Of a stretch of DNA of 11,716 bases, positions 1 to 6,706 are shown one piece after another; the first letter of the stretch is position 1; each line of letters starts with the position of its first letter. The notes below the pieces were generated by a model, which saw nothing but the letters and a program-made list of their open reading frames with translations, was not told the DNA's origin and searched no databases. The stretch covers positions 1-11,716 of the forward strand of contig JBCBZH010000124.1 of NCBI GenBank assembly GCA_039815415.1, in the 5' to 3' direction. The translations under genes were made by a program, and so were the position numbers. The stretch is from JBCBZH01 sp039815415 (GTDB lineage Bacteria; Bacteroidota; Rhodothermia; Rhodothermales; Rubricoccaceae).

Positions 1-246
1 AGCCTGTCTCCGGCCTACTGGCACCAAGGGCTTGCCTCTGAAGCTGCCACCCTCCTCATCGACTATGCGTTTGGCGAGTTGGGATTTCCCGAGGTGCGCG
101 CCAGCACGGACGCGCCGAACACCCACTCGCTGCGCCTGCTCGACCGGCTCGAGTTCACGGTTTCGCACCGGGCCGAGGCGAGCGGACTGGACACCGTGTT
201 CTATGTGCGCCCGAACCCGGATGCCACTGCCACCCGCAGAACCTGA
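1..246 (+). CDS. GNAT-family N-acetyltransferase, 3' fragment
   Basis: The window opens inside this gene: frame 1 is open from base 1 to the TGA at 244-246, giving the last 81 residues. The fragment carries the end of a GNAT fold as found in RimJ/RimL-type acetyltransferases, which transfer acetyl from acetyl-CoA to an amine. Visible signs are a QGLASEA stretch (residues 9-15 of the fragment), where the acetyl-CoA-binding loop and following helix sit, and a NTHSLRLLDRLEF stretch matching the family's N-x-x-S-x-x-L-x-x-x-x-F motif B region. The N-terminal half and start lie outside the window, so the substrate cannot be judged. A second, different acetyltransferase begins 23 bp downstream on the same strand, so the two are probably cotranscribed. 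The family call is fairly secure; the subfamily is not. Confidence 0.8.
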   Translation, partial: SLSPAYWHQGLASEAATLLIDYAFGELGFPEVRASTDAPNTHSLRLLDRLEFTVSHRAEASGLDTVFYVRPNPDATATRRT

Positions 247-269
247 CAGGCGTGCTGACATCCTGACCG

Positions 270-803
270 ATGGCCTCCCTTCGCCAGCTCGTCCCTCCCG
301 ACGCTGCCGCCTATCGGGCATTCATGCTGGACGCCTACGCGCGTCACCCCGAGGCCTTCACAGCCACCGTCGCCGAGCGGGAGTCGCTGCCGCTGGACTG
401 GTGGACCAACCGCGTCTCTGACACACCGGATGCGCCTCAACGTGTCATTGGTGCCTTTGAGGATCACCAGCTCGTAGCGGTCGCTGGGCTCCGCCGGGCA
501 CAGCGACCGAAGACGCGGCACAAGGCCACGCTGTTCGGGATGGCGGTGCACCCCTCGGCGCAGGGCCAAGGCATCGGGCGCGCCCTCATGAAGGCCGCCC
601 TCGAGCTGGCGCGGATGATGCCGGGCGTGGAGGTTCTCCAGCTCACGGTCTCAGAGACGAACGACCGTGCACTTGGCCTGTACACCGCGTGCGGCTTTAC
701 GCGCTTCGGCACGGAGCCGTACGCGATCCGCGTCGGCGACCGCTTCATCGGGAAGGTGCACATGTGGTGCCCCGTCGGAGCCTCTCGTTCAGATCTCTCG
801 TGA
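270..803 (+). CDS. GNAT-family N-acetyltransferase
   Basis: A complete 177-aa protein of usual GNAT length, starting at ATG 270. It is predicted to be a cytoplasmic acetyl-CoA-dependent acetyltransferase of unknown substrate. Motif A is clear: a beta strand (LFGMAVHP), then QGQGIGRALM with the R/Q-x-x-G-x-G/A acetyl-CoA pyrophosphate loop (around residues 98-107). It is followed by NDRALGLYTACGF (around 130-142), the conserved motif B segment with the Tyr that often acts as general acid. It follows the partial acetyltransferase by 23 bp, but the two sequences are not close copies. The gene contains two exact copies of the dispersed 10-mer, at 282-291 and 602-611. No Shine-Dalgarno sequence is visible before the start. 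Confidence 0.88.
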   Translation: MASLRQLVPPDAAAYRAFMLDAYARHPEAFTATVAERESLPLDWWTNRVSDTPDAPQRVIGAFEDHQLVAVAGLRRAQRPKTRHKATLFGMAVHPSAQGQGIGRALMKAALELARMMPGVEVLQLTVSETNDRALGLYTACGFTRFGTEPYAIRVGDRFIGKVHMWCPVGASRSDLS

Positions 804-882
804 CGCGACTGAGGCGACATGAGTAGCACTAGCGGTTTCTCCCCGCCGCTATGTTGAGACCTGTGCTCGCCTTGCTCTCCCC

Positions 883-1458
883 GTGTTGACCTCGTTCTCA
901 CTGTGGTCTGCTCGCCTTAGCGCGGCTGCCCTGCTGCTCGTCCTCCCGGCTTGCGTTCAACCGGACGCAGAGCCCAGCGCATCGCCAGACCCAACCTCGG
1001 CACCCCCAACCACACCGGAGGCGGCCGACCTGGAGAGCCCTGCAGCCATCGCACAGACGGTGTACGTCCCGGCCTACTCGCACATCTTCTTTCAGGACGA
1101 ACGCCGGGACATTGACCTCACGACGACGCTCAGCATCCGCAACACGGACCCGGAGACCCCCATAACCATCACGTCGATCCAGTACATCGACTCGGACGGA
1201 ACGTTCGTGCGGAGCTACGGCGAGACGCCTCTGACGCTGCCGCCGCTGGCCTCCCGCCCCTACGTCGTAGAGGAGGATGACCTGACAGAGGGCGTTGGGG
1301 CCAACTTCCTGGTCAACTGGCAGGCTGCTGTGCCCGTCAGCCTGCCCGTCATCGAGACCGTGATGATCTCGACGGCGCAATCGCTGGGCATCTCTTTCGT
1401 CAGCCGGGGTGTTGCCATACGGCCCCTCGACGATGTCCCCGCACCGGATCTCCCCTAG
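883..1458 (+). CDS. DUF3124-type lipoprotein
   Basis: A 191-aa predicted lipoprotein. The N-terminus is hydrophobic and ends in a lipobox LPAC with the lipidated Cys at residue 24, so it should be membrane-anchored outside the cytoplasm. A Pro/Thr/Ser/Ala-rich linker follows (about 25-55). The rest matches what I know of DUF3124: VYVPAYSHIF near the start, LSIRNTD, ITITSIQYID, a central LPPLAS, GANFLVNW and a C-terminal SLGISFVSRG. The biochemical function of DUF3124 is not known to me. The start is uncertain: GTG at 883 gives the best signal peptide, TTG at 886 is next, and an ATG at 851 is in another frame and quickly reaches a stop. It is separated from the upstream acetyltransferase by 79 bp and from the downstream SDR gene by 18 bp. 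Confidence 0.8.
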   Translation: MLTSFSLWSARLSAAALLLVLPACVQPDAEPSASPDPTSAPPTTPEAADLESPAAIAQTVYVPAYSHIFFQDERRDIDLTTTLSIRNTDPETPITITSIQYIDSDGTFVRSYGETPLTLPPLASRPYVVEEDDLTEGVGANFLVNWQAAVPVSLPVIETVMISTAQSLGISFVSRGVAIRPLDDVPAPDLP

Positions 1459-1476
1459 CCCGCCAGCTCGCTGCTC

Positions 1477-2181
1477 ATGACTGACTCACCCGTCGCCCTT
1501 GTCACCGCTGCCAGCCGAGGCATGGGGGCCGCCATCGCCCAGCGCCTCGCCGCCGACGGCTACCGCCTCGCCCTCTTAAGCCGGTCCGATGACGTTCTCG
1601 AGCTGGCGAGGCAACTGAACGGCATCGGCATCACCGGATCCGTCGCCAGCCCGACGGATCTCCATGCCCTCGTGGATCGCGCGCTGGATGCGTACGGGCG
1701 CATCGATGCGGTGGTCTGCAACACCGGCCACCCGCCCAAAGGCGACCTGTTGGAGATCTCCGACGCTGACTGGCACACCGGGCTCGAGCTGGCGCTTCTC
1801 AACACCGTCCGGCTGGCGCGCCTCGTGACGCCGGTGATGGAACGGCAGGGCAGCGGGGCATTTGTCAATGTGTCCACGTTCGGCGCCATCGAGCCGTCGC
1901 TGAGCTTCCCCGTGTCCTCGGCCATCCGAGCCGGACTGGGCGCCTTCGTGACGATGTACGCCGAGCGCTACGGACCGGCGGGCATCCGCATGAACAGCGT
2001 GCTCCCCGGCTTCATCGAGACGTACGATGTGGACGAGGACACACGCGCACTCATTCCGCTGCAACGGGCTGGCGGTGTGGAGGAAGTCGCGGCGACGGTC
2101 GCGTTTCTGCTCTCTGAGGGCGGCGCCTACATCACCGGCCAAAGCCTCATTGTAGACGGCGGGCTGACGCGCTCCATCTGA
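1477..2181 (+). CDS. SDR-family oxidoreductase-like protein with non-canonical active site
   Basis: A 234-aa protein of the classical short-chain dehydrogenase/reductase size. The NAD(P)-binding TAASRGMG (residues 10-17) fits T-G-x3-G-x-G with the first Gly changed to Ala. NTG (82-84) stands for the NNAG motif. N109 and S133 fit the catalytic Asn and Ser, and the C-terminus holds the usual LPGFI and ITGQSLIVDGG. Where the YxxxK catalytic pair should be (about 144-148), the sequence reads FPVSS: Tyr is Phe and Lys is Ser. I recall related SDR-like sequences with the same change, so this is probably a subfamily trait and not a sequencing error, but ordinary dehydrogenase chemistry is doubtful. 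Start ATG 1477 lies 18 bp after the lipoprotein stop; that gap is largely one copy of the dispersed 10-mer. Two more copies lie in the gene (1599-1608, 1785-1794). Confidence 0.85.
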   Translation: MTDSPVALVTAASRGMGAAIAQRLAADGYRLALLSRSDDVLELARQLNGIGITGSVASPTDLHALVDRALDAYGRIDAVVCNTGHPPKGDLLEISDADWHTGLELALLNTVRLARLVTPVMERQGSGAFVNVSTFGAIEPSLSFPVSSAIRAGLGAFVTMYAERYGPAGIRMNSVLPGFIETYDVDEDTRALIPLQRAGGVEEVAATVAFLLSEGGAYITGQSLIVDGGLTRSI

Positions 2182-2206
2182 CGCCAGCTCGAGCGGCGGA
2201 CGTGCC

Positions 2207-2650
2207 ATGACCGACCCGGCCTTTCTGTTCTGGCAACGCTGGCTGCTCATCGCCAGCATCTTCTTCTCCGCGTTTGGCGTGGTGGTGGCCGTGTTTCCAA
2301 ACGCATTCTTTCTGACGATGTGGACGGACGCCATCGCCAGCACGTTCCACGGCGGTAGTGAGCCCGAGGCCGCCGCGCACTTCCGGGCGTTTGTAATGGG
2401 ACCGCTCGGCGGGACGATTGCCGGGTCGTATCTGCTCCAGGCGTTCGTGGCAGCCATCCCGTTCGCGCGCCGCGAGGCGTGGGCGTGGTGGGCCTCGCTG
2501 AGCGCCATGCTGCTGTGGTTCGGGGTCGACTCGTCGCTGTCGCTCCTCCACGGCGCCGCCTTCAATGTCTGGATGATCAACCTGATGCCGCTTCTGGTCT
2601 TTCTTCCGCCGCTCGTCGCCACCCGGCGAGCCTTCGCCCGCTCGACGTGA
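2207..2650 (+). CDS. four-helix integral membrane protein, unknown function
   Basis: A 147-aa protein that I do not recognise. It shows four hydrophobic stretches long enough to cross the membrane, at roughly residues 12-36, 62-85, 91-112 and 119-138. They are separated by short polar loops and a 25-residue loop containing HGGSEPEAAAHFR. Both termini are short and the C-terminus is Arg-rich, which suggests it faces the cytoplasm. No catalytic or ligand-binding motif is apparent. The ATG at 2207 is 25 bp after the SDR stop, in the same direction, so it is probably cotranscribed with it; the gap contains a copy of the dispersed 10-mer (2182-2191). Similar small membrane proteins are usually annotated only as hypothetical. 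Confidence 0.75.
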   Translation: MTDPAFLFWQRWLLIASIFFSAFGVVVAVFPNAFFLTMWTDAIASTFHGGSEPEAAAHFRAFVMGPLGGTIAGSYLLQAFVAAIPFARREAWAWWASLSAMLLWFGVDSSLSLLHGAAFNVWMINLMPLLVFLPPLVATRRAFARST

Positions 2651-2723
2651 CTCTTGAGCGCCCCTGGAGCAACGCCTTGGCCCCTTCGGAGTCTTCACTG
2701 TATCCCCTTCGCCCCGCGCTTGA

Positions 2724-3641
2724 ATGCCTCGTCTCACGACCGGCTTGATCGTCGCCCTCTTTCTGATTGCTCCAGCCACGGCCCAGACTGCGACGAAAGC
2801 CCGAGGCGATAGCCTGAAGCTGGCAGGCGACCTCGTGGGCGCAGCTCAGACGTACACCGCTGCGCTCCTCCAGGGAGAGGACGTTGCCTTCGAGCTGGCG
2901 AGCACCTACGCGCTGCACCCACAGTTCGCCGACAGTGCGTTCCACTACCTGACGCTCGCGCTCGAAACGGACGACACGATGCGCCCGCTCTGGCACTCGG
3001 ACTTTGCCCTTCTCGCCAAAGACGACCGCTGGGGACAGATCGAAGCCACGCAGCTCGACAAGCTCGCGACGCAGGTCGCCGGACCGTTCAACCGGGACTA
3101 CGCCCGCCAGCTCCTCCGAATGCGTGTGCATGAATGGGCCTACCGCTACCCGATCATGCTCGCCTTTCGCCAGCTCGGCCCCAACTCGCCCATCGTGACG
3201 GCGCTGAGCACGGCCATGAGCGAGAACCATGAGGATAACCTGGCAGCCCTCGCGCCCCTGATTGATGAGCACGGATGGCCGGAGCTGTCGGCGGTGGGCC
3301 ACGAAGCCGCCTATGCAGCGGGCAACGTCATCAACCACTCGGACCTAGCGACACGCCAACAGTATCTGCCACTTCTGAAAGCCGTCTGCGAACGCGGCGA
3401 GGGTGACTGGTCCCGCTATGCCCACATCTACGACCGCACCGAGCTGGAATTGGGCAACCCGCAACTCTACGGTACGCAGATGGAGCAGAATCCAGAGACC
3501 GGTCGCTTTGAGCCACAGCCCCTCGTGGACCCAGAGACCGTTGATGAGCGCCGTGCGGCATTGTCGATGGAGCCGCTGGCCGATCAGCTCGATCGCTTCA
3601 ACGAGAACATGGCGCGAGACTTCGGCTCAGCGAACAACTAG
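2724..3641 (+). CDS. exported DUF6624-like protein with helical N-terminal region
   Basis: A 305-aa protein with a Sec-type signal peptide (about residues 1-20, ending in ATA-Q), so it is predicted to be periplasmic or secreted. Residues 25-85 are helical and TPR-like: a residue pattern resembling GDLVGAAQTYTAALLQ, then FELASTYAL and SAFHYLTLALE. The second half fits what I recall of DUF6624: WP (185-186), VGHEAA, NHSD around H205, RQQYLPLLKA (211-220), GEG, YDRTE with D237-R238, and QLYGTQ (247-252). No enzymatic role is established for this family, to my knowledge. It begins 73 bp after the membrane protein and ends 49 bp before the Rid gene. One exact dispersed 10-mer lies at 2891-2900 and one at 3168-3177. 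The name of the domain family comes from memory of its motifs and should be confirmed by a profile search. Confidence 0.72.
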   Translation: MPRLTTGLIVALFLIAPATAQTATKARGDSLKLAGDLVGAAQTYTAALLQGEDVAFELASTYALHPQFADSAFHYLTLALETDDTMRPLWHSDFALLAKDDRWGQIEATQLDKLATQVAGPFNRDYARQLLRMRVHEWAYRYPIMLAFRQLGPNSPIVTALSTAMSENHEDNLAALAPLIDEHGWPELSAVGHEAAYAAGNVINHSDLATRQQYLPLLKAVCERGEGDWSRYAHIYDRTELELGNPQLYGTQMEQNPETGRFEPQPLVDPETVDERRAALSMEPLADQLDRFNENMARDFGSANN

Positions 3642-3690
3642 AGGCCTCGGGCTGACACGCTCTCGTCTCTCTCACCAGCGCAACACCCTA

Positions 3691-4086
3691 ATGACCCGCA
3701 CCACCTTCTCTTCCGGCGCCGCGTGGGAACCCGTCGTCGGCTACTCGCGCGCGGTCCGCGTGGGGCCACACGTCCACGTGGCAGGAACTACAGCTACCGA
3801 TGCCGACGGCGCCATCCTCGCACCGGGCGACGCCGGGCGGCAGGCCGAGATCGCACTGGCGAAGATCGGCGAGGCCCTGGACCGCGCAGGCGCCTCCTTC
3901 GCCGACGTAGTGCGGACGCGGATGTACGTCACCGACATCTCGCAGTGGGAGGCCGTCGGGCGCGCGCACGGCGCCGTGTTCGGAGACATCCGCCCGGTGG
4001 CCACGATGGTGGAGGTCTCGGCGCTGATCGACCCTCAGCTCGTCGTCGAGATCGAAGCCGAGGCGATTGTGTCCACGGATCCGTAA
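3691..4086 (+). CDS. Rid-family (YjgF/YER057c/UK114) protein lacking the RidA arginine
   Basis: A 131-aa protein, normal for the Rid family of small homotrimeric proteins, some of which hydrolyse reactive enamine/imine intermediates. Recognisable parts are GYSRAVRVGPHVHVAGTTA (17-35), VVRTRMYVTD (73-82), RAHGAVFG, and VEVSAL...VVEIEAEAI near the C-terminus. In E. coli RidA the segment before V-E-V is P-A-R-S-C, where R105 binds the substrate carboxylate. Here it is P-V-A-T-M, so the Arg position is A104. A nearby R101 is three positions earlier and does not align. Subfamilies without this Arg are known, and their activity is less clear, so no ridA symbol is given. The start ATG 3691 was chosen because Rid similarity begins there, although the frame is open further upstream. 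The stop codon overlaps the next start (TAATG). Confidence 0.85.
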   Translation: MTRTTFSSGAAWEPVVGYSRAVRVGPHVHVAGTTATDADGAILAPGDAGRQAEIALAKIGEALDRAGASFADVVRTRMYVTDISQWEAVGRAHGAVFGDIRPVATMVEVSALIDPQLVVEIEAEAIVSTDP

Positions 4087-4400
4087 TGCCCTCGCCCTTT
4101 CACGCCGACCTCCCGGAAGGGTGGTTCTATCCAAGTACAACGGAAGCCCACCAGCTCGACGCGGAGCTTCAGCGCGAGATCCCGCCTGGACACCTCCTCG
4201 AAGGCGTCACTGTGAAAGCGTTCGCTTGGCGCGACGCAAACGACGATGTCCTCTTTCGTCACCAGCTCGACCCGGAGCGCTTCACGGTCGTACACCTGTC
4301 GTGGATCGGCGACACAGAGATCGATGTGGATCACCCAACCGTTGCGTTCGATGGAACATTTGATGGCTTCCTGGCCTGGGAGGCCCGCCTTTGGGGCTAA
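4086..4400 (+). CDS. conserved small hypothetical protein
   Basis: A 104-aa protein without a signal peptide or membrane segment. It starts at ATG 4086, sharing the A of the Rid stop codon (TAATG), a sign of translational coupling. I recall similar short proteins in proteobacteria and planctomycetes with the same order of motifs: a hydrophobic G-V-T-V-K-A-F-A, DDVLFRHQLDPERFTVVHLSW with the conserved DDVLF and VVHL.W, then a C-terminal stretch ending in FDGFLAWE. They have no name or function known to me. Acidic and aromatic residues are frequent, as in a small soluble beta-rich fold. The last three bases of its TAA stop overlap the stop codon of the convergent glycoside hydrolase-like gene. 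There is therefore no room for an intergenic terminator. Confidence 0.72.
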   Translation: MPSPFHADLPEGWFYPSTTEAHQLDAELQREIPPGHLLEGVTVKAFAWRDANDDVLFRHQLDPERFTVVHLSWIGDTEIDVDHPTVAFDGTFDGFLAWEARLWG

Positions 4401-6133
4401 CGTGCCACTGTCAGCGGGCGGCTGGTGCAGGCCCCCGCCGCGCACAGACGAGCGAAGTACGTCCCCGCGCTCAGGCCCGACGCGTCAAACGGAATCGTGT
4501 GGAGACCGTGCGACCGCCAGCTCGAGACGAGTGAGGCCACCTGGCGACCGTCGGCGGTCAGCACCTCAAGTGTGATCTCCAGAGGCTGCGCCAGCTCGAC
4601 CCTGACCTCTCCCGTCTGCCGAATCGGGTTGGGCGCGATGGCCTGGAGCCGAGCTGGCGAATCGGACCGCGCGGCGTCCTCGATCGCCGTTGGCTGAGAG
4701 GCCCCAAACCGAAGAACGGTGACACTCAGCCCCGGCAGATCCAGGGGGAGGAGTTCCCCACCCCTGACGCTCCCGATCTCACGAAGCGGATCCACTGAGC
4801 TGGCGTGACGGTCGGCGTCAAACCGGTAGAGCTCTGCCTCACCCGTGCTGTATGGCACCGCCAGCTCAACGGACTTCGCCTCCACGTACTTGTTGAGGAG
4901 CACAACGCTCAGGCCCTCGGCATCGCGGAGGGCAAAGGGCTGAACCCTGTAGCCCGCCACGTTCTGGCCAGAGTGGTGGGGCATCCCCTCGCGCGGGGCC
5001 TCGGTGGTCTGGATCTCCACCAGCTCGCTGCCCGGCATCAGCCGACCGGCCTCCACCACCATCTGCCACGCGTAATAGGGCGCGCGTTTCTCGAAGCCCG
5101 GGTACCACCGCAGGATGCCGAAGCCGCCGAGTGTCTCCCAGCGGAGCGTCACGTCGAAGCCGCCCTTGAGAGCGTGTAACAGCGCAGCTGCCTGGTACAC
5201 CCCGCCGAACGTGTTCACGTTGCGCGGGTCGGTCCACAGCTCGCCCGTCGGCGTGCCGTCGCGCGTCCAGAGCGCGGAGGCGTTGTAGGCATCGAGCACC
5301 AGCGTGGGCTCCTCTCCCGCCATCTCGCGGATGCGAAGCGGCGCTTCCTCGTACCAGATCGTGCGGTCCATGATCTGCTCGTCGGTGTCCGCAGCGTTCC
5401 ACGAGAGGAACAGGTTGGACGAGATAAAATCGAGCTGGCGAGACCCGTCCGGCGCGGCCAGCACGCGCTGCGCCCAGTAGCCATTCTCCCACCCTGCAAA
5501 CCCTGAGGGCCCTCCGATCTCTGCCTCTGGGTCCTCCGTCCGAATGGCCTCGGCAGCCGCGAGGTAGAGATCCACCGACGTTGTGAGCGGCATGTAGTAG
5601 GACCGGTCGCTGTGGAGATAGTTGATCTCGTCGAACACGATCCAGCGGTCCACGGTGTCAGCGTAGCGCGCGGCGAGGGCCTGGGCGGTCACGACCCATT
5701 CGGCCCGTGCGTCGGCGTCATTCCACCATGGCGTCTCTTGCGTTCCGGTGTACCAGTCCTCAGCCTGAAAGAGACACACCCACGGCGTGTAGCCCGCCGC
5801 CGTCACCTCCGCGATCTGCGCGTCCAGCTCCGTCCAGTCCCACACCCCCGGCTCGGGATGGAACTCGGAGGGGTAGGCCCAGAGGCGCACGCTGGTCAGC
5901 GGAAGCACATCGAGCTTCGCCAGCGCGTCGGCGGCGCTGTAGGTGTTGCGGTGGTACTGGATGCCAAAGGCGTCGTTCCGGATCTGGGTGTGAACCGCCT
6001 CCCCCACCTCAAAGCGGATGGGCTGTGCCACAACGGGGCCCATCGCGCTGGCGATTATGGCCCACGCCAGCCCGACGGCGTACCCCACGGCACGTCGGCT
6101 CACGAGTCGATTCAGGAGAGCAAGGTGTCGCAT
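4397..6133 (-). CDS. T9SS-secreted glycoside hydrolase-like protein (clan GH-A type TIM barrel)
   Basis: A 578-aa protein from ATG 6133; GTG 6148 would add five residues. The N-terminus has a signal peptide (about 1-36, ending in VVAQ). Residues about 55-370 resemble a GH39/GH51-like (clan GH-A) barrel: SVRLWAYPSEF, VWDWTELDAQI, GYTPWVCLF, DRWIVFDEINY, then LVLDAYNAS, and a late LRWETLGGFG. The usual acid/base motif N-E-P is D-E-I here, with E169 the likely acid/base. The strand normally carrying the nucleophile Glu (TEWNA-like) reads LDAYNA, so D281 would take that place. E333 is another candidate. A small beta domain follows. Residues about 496-578 form a type A T9SS sorting domain (IAPNP, LTADGRQVASL, GLSAGTYFARL), implying export across the outer membrane and perhaps surface attachment. 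The substrate is unknown. Family placement is by motif order only. Confidence 0.78.
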   Translation of the reverse strand: MRHLALLNRLVSRRAVGYAVGLAWAIIASAMGPVVAQPIRFEVGEAVHTQIRNDAFGIQYHRNTYSAADALAKLDVLPLTSVRLWAYPSEFHPEPGVWDWTELDAQIAEVTAAGYTPWVCLFQAEDWYTGTQETPWWNDADARAEWVVTAQALAARYADTVDRWIVFDEINYLHSDRSYYMPLTTSVDLYLAAAEAIRTEDPEAEIGGPSGFAGWENGYWAQRVLAAPDGSRQLDFISSNLFLSWNAADTDEQIMDRTIWYEEAPLRIREMAGEEPTLVLDAYNASALWTRDGTPTGELWTDPRNVNTFGGVYQAAALLHALKGGFDVTLRWETLGGFGILRWYPGFEKRAPYYAWQMVVEAGRLMPGSELVEIQTTEAPREGMPHHSGQNVAGYRVQPFALRDAEGLSVVLLNKYVEAKSVELAVPYSTGEAELYRFDADRHASSVDPLREIGSVRGGELLPLDLPGLSVTVLRFGASQPTAIEDAARSDSPARLQAIAPNPIRQTGEVRVELAQPLEITLEVLTADGRQVASLVSSWRSHGLHTIPFDASGLSAGTYFARLCAAGACTSRPLTVAR

Positions 6134-6154
6134 TCGTCCGGCTGGCACACAAAA

Positions 6155-6162
6155 TACCTTTG
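6155..6162 (+). promoter_or_regulatory. candidate Bacteroidota -7 box for ogt (and overlapping divergent promoter)
   Basis: The sequence TACCTTTG at 6155-6162 fits the TAnnTTTG -7 consensus known from Bacteroidota primary sigma factors. It ends six bases before the ogt ATG at 6169, so transcription would begin at or next to the start codon, giving a nearly leaderless mRNA. On the other strand, TATTTTG (6156 down to 6150) overlaps it and could serve the glycoside hydrolase-like gene starting at 6133; it is one base shorter than the consensus spacing. I see no clear -33 TTG at the expected distance on either side. Confidence 0.45.
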
Positions 6163-6168
6163 CGCATC

Positions 6169-6678
6169 ATGCACTACGCCACTGCCTTCTCGCCCCCCCT
6201 CGGCCCGTTCTGGGTCGTCACCACCGAGACGGGAGCCGTCACACACGCAGGCTTCGGCCAGCGCGGCCGAGCGATCCAGCGACATCGCGAACTGGTGAAC
6301 GCCGTCTGGTCCGACGGCACTGACTCGGAACCGGCTCGCCAGCTCGAGGCCTACTTCGCGGGCGAGCGGACGGTCTTCGACCTCGAGCTGGCGCCGGAGG
6401 GGACGCCGTTCCAGCAGCAGGTGTGGGCCGCGCTCGGCGAGATTCCGTACGGCCAGACGATCTCCTACGGCGAGCTGGCGACACGCCTGGGCCGCCCACT
6501 GGGCGCGCAGGCTGTAGGTCGAGCAAATGGTCAGAATCCGATTGGCGTGATCGTGCCGTGCCACCGCGTGGTGGGTGCTGATGGCGCGCTGGTGGGCTAC
6601 GCGGGTGGGCTGGACCGCAAGGAGGCCCTGCTCCGCCTCGAGGGCGCCGCCGTGCTTCCGCCGACGCTGTTCGATTGA
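6169..6678 (+). CDS. ogt: methylated-DNA--[protein]-cysteine S-methyltransferase
   Basis: A 169-aa protein of the usual Ogt/MGMT length. It repairs O6-alkylguanine (and O4-alkylthymine) in DNA by moving the alkyl group irreversibly to its own cysteine. The active site IVPCHRV is present with the acceptor C131. Upstream are FQQQVWAAL and IPYGQTISYGELA, the start of the DNA-binding domain. RANGQNPIG (118-126) is the helix-turn-helix region with the Arg finger and the Asn hinge. GYAGGLDRKEALLRLE follows the active site, as in the family. Start ATG 6169 matches the N-terminal beta domain; the frame is open upstream only because of the opposite-strand gene. It is divergent from the glycoside hydrolase-like gene with a 35-bp gap. 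It holds three copies of the dispersed 10-mer (6337, 6384, 6471), and a palindrome of two more follows its stop. Confidence 0.95.
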   Translation: MHYATAFSPPLGPFWVVTTETGAVTHAGFGQRGRAIQRHRELVNAVWSDGTDSEPARQLEAYFAGERTVFDLELAPEGTPFQQQVWAALGEIPYGQTISYGELATRLGRPLGAQAVGRANGQNPIGVIVPCHRVVGADGALVGYAGGLDRKEALLRLEGAAVLPPTLFD

Positions 6679-6706
6679 TCGCCAGCTCGAGCTGGCGACA
6701 GATCAA
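6675..6706. terminator. palindrome between convergent stop codons, candidate bidirectional terminator
   Basis: TCGCCAGCTCGAGCTGGCGA at 6679-6698 is a perfect 20-bp palindrome made of two head-to-head copies of the dispersed motif sharing a central CTCGAG. The outer bases TTGATC (6675-6680) and GATCAA (6701-6706) can extend pairing with a four-base bulge. The outer arms contain both stop codons: TGA 6676-6678 of ogt and the reverse-strand TGA at 6703-6705 of the peptidase. A symmetrical hairpin exactly between converging genes suggests termination for both strands. It lacks a U-tract, and a perfect palindrome needs a few central bases to open as a loop, so efficiency is uncertain. Confidence 0.55.

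Noticed and set aside
1576..2622. A 348-codon - strand open frame opposite the SDR and membrane protein genes
   Set aside because: Low-complexity Arg/Ala/His composition, no motifs, and it crosses two well-supported + strand genes and their spacer.
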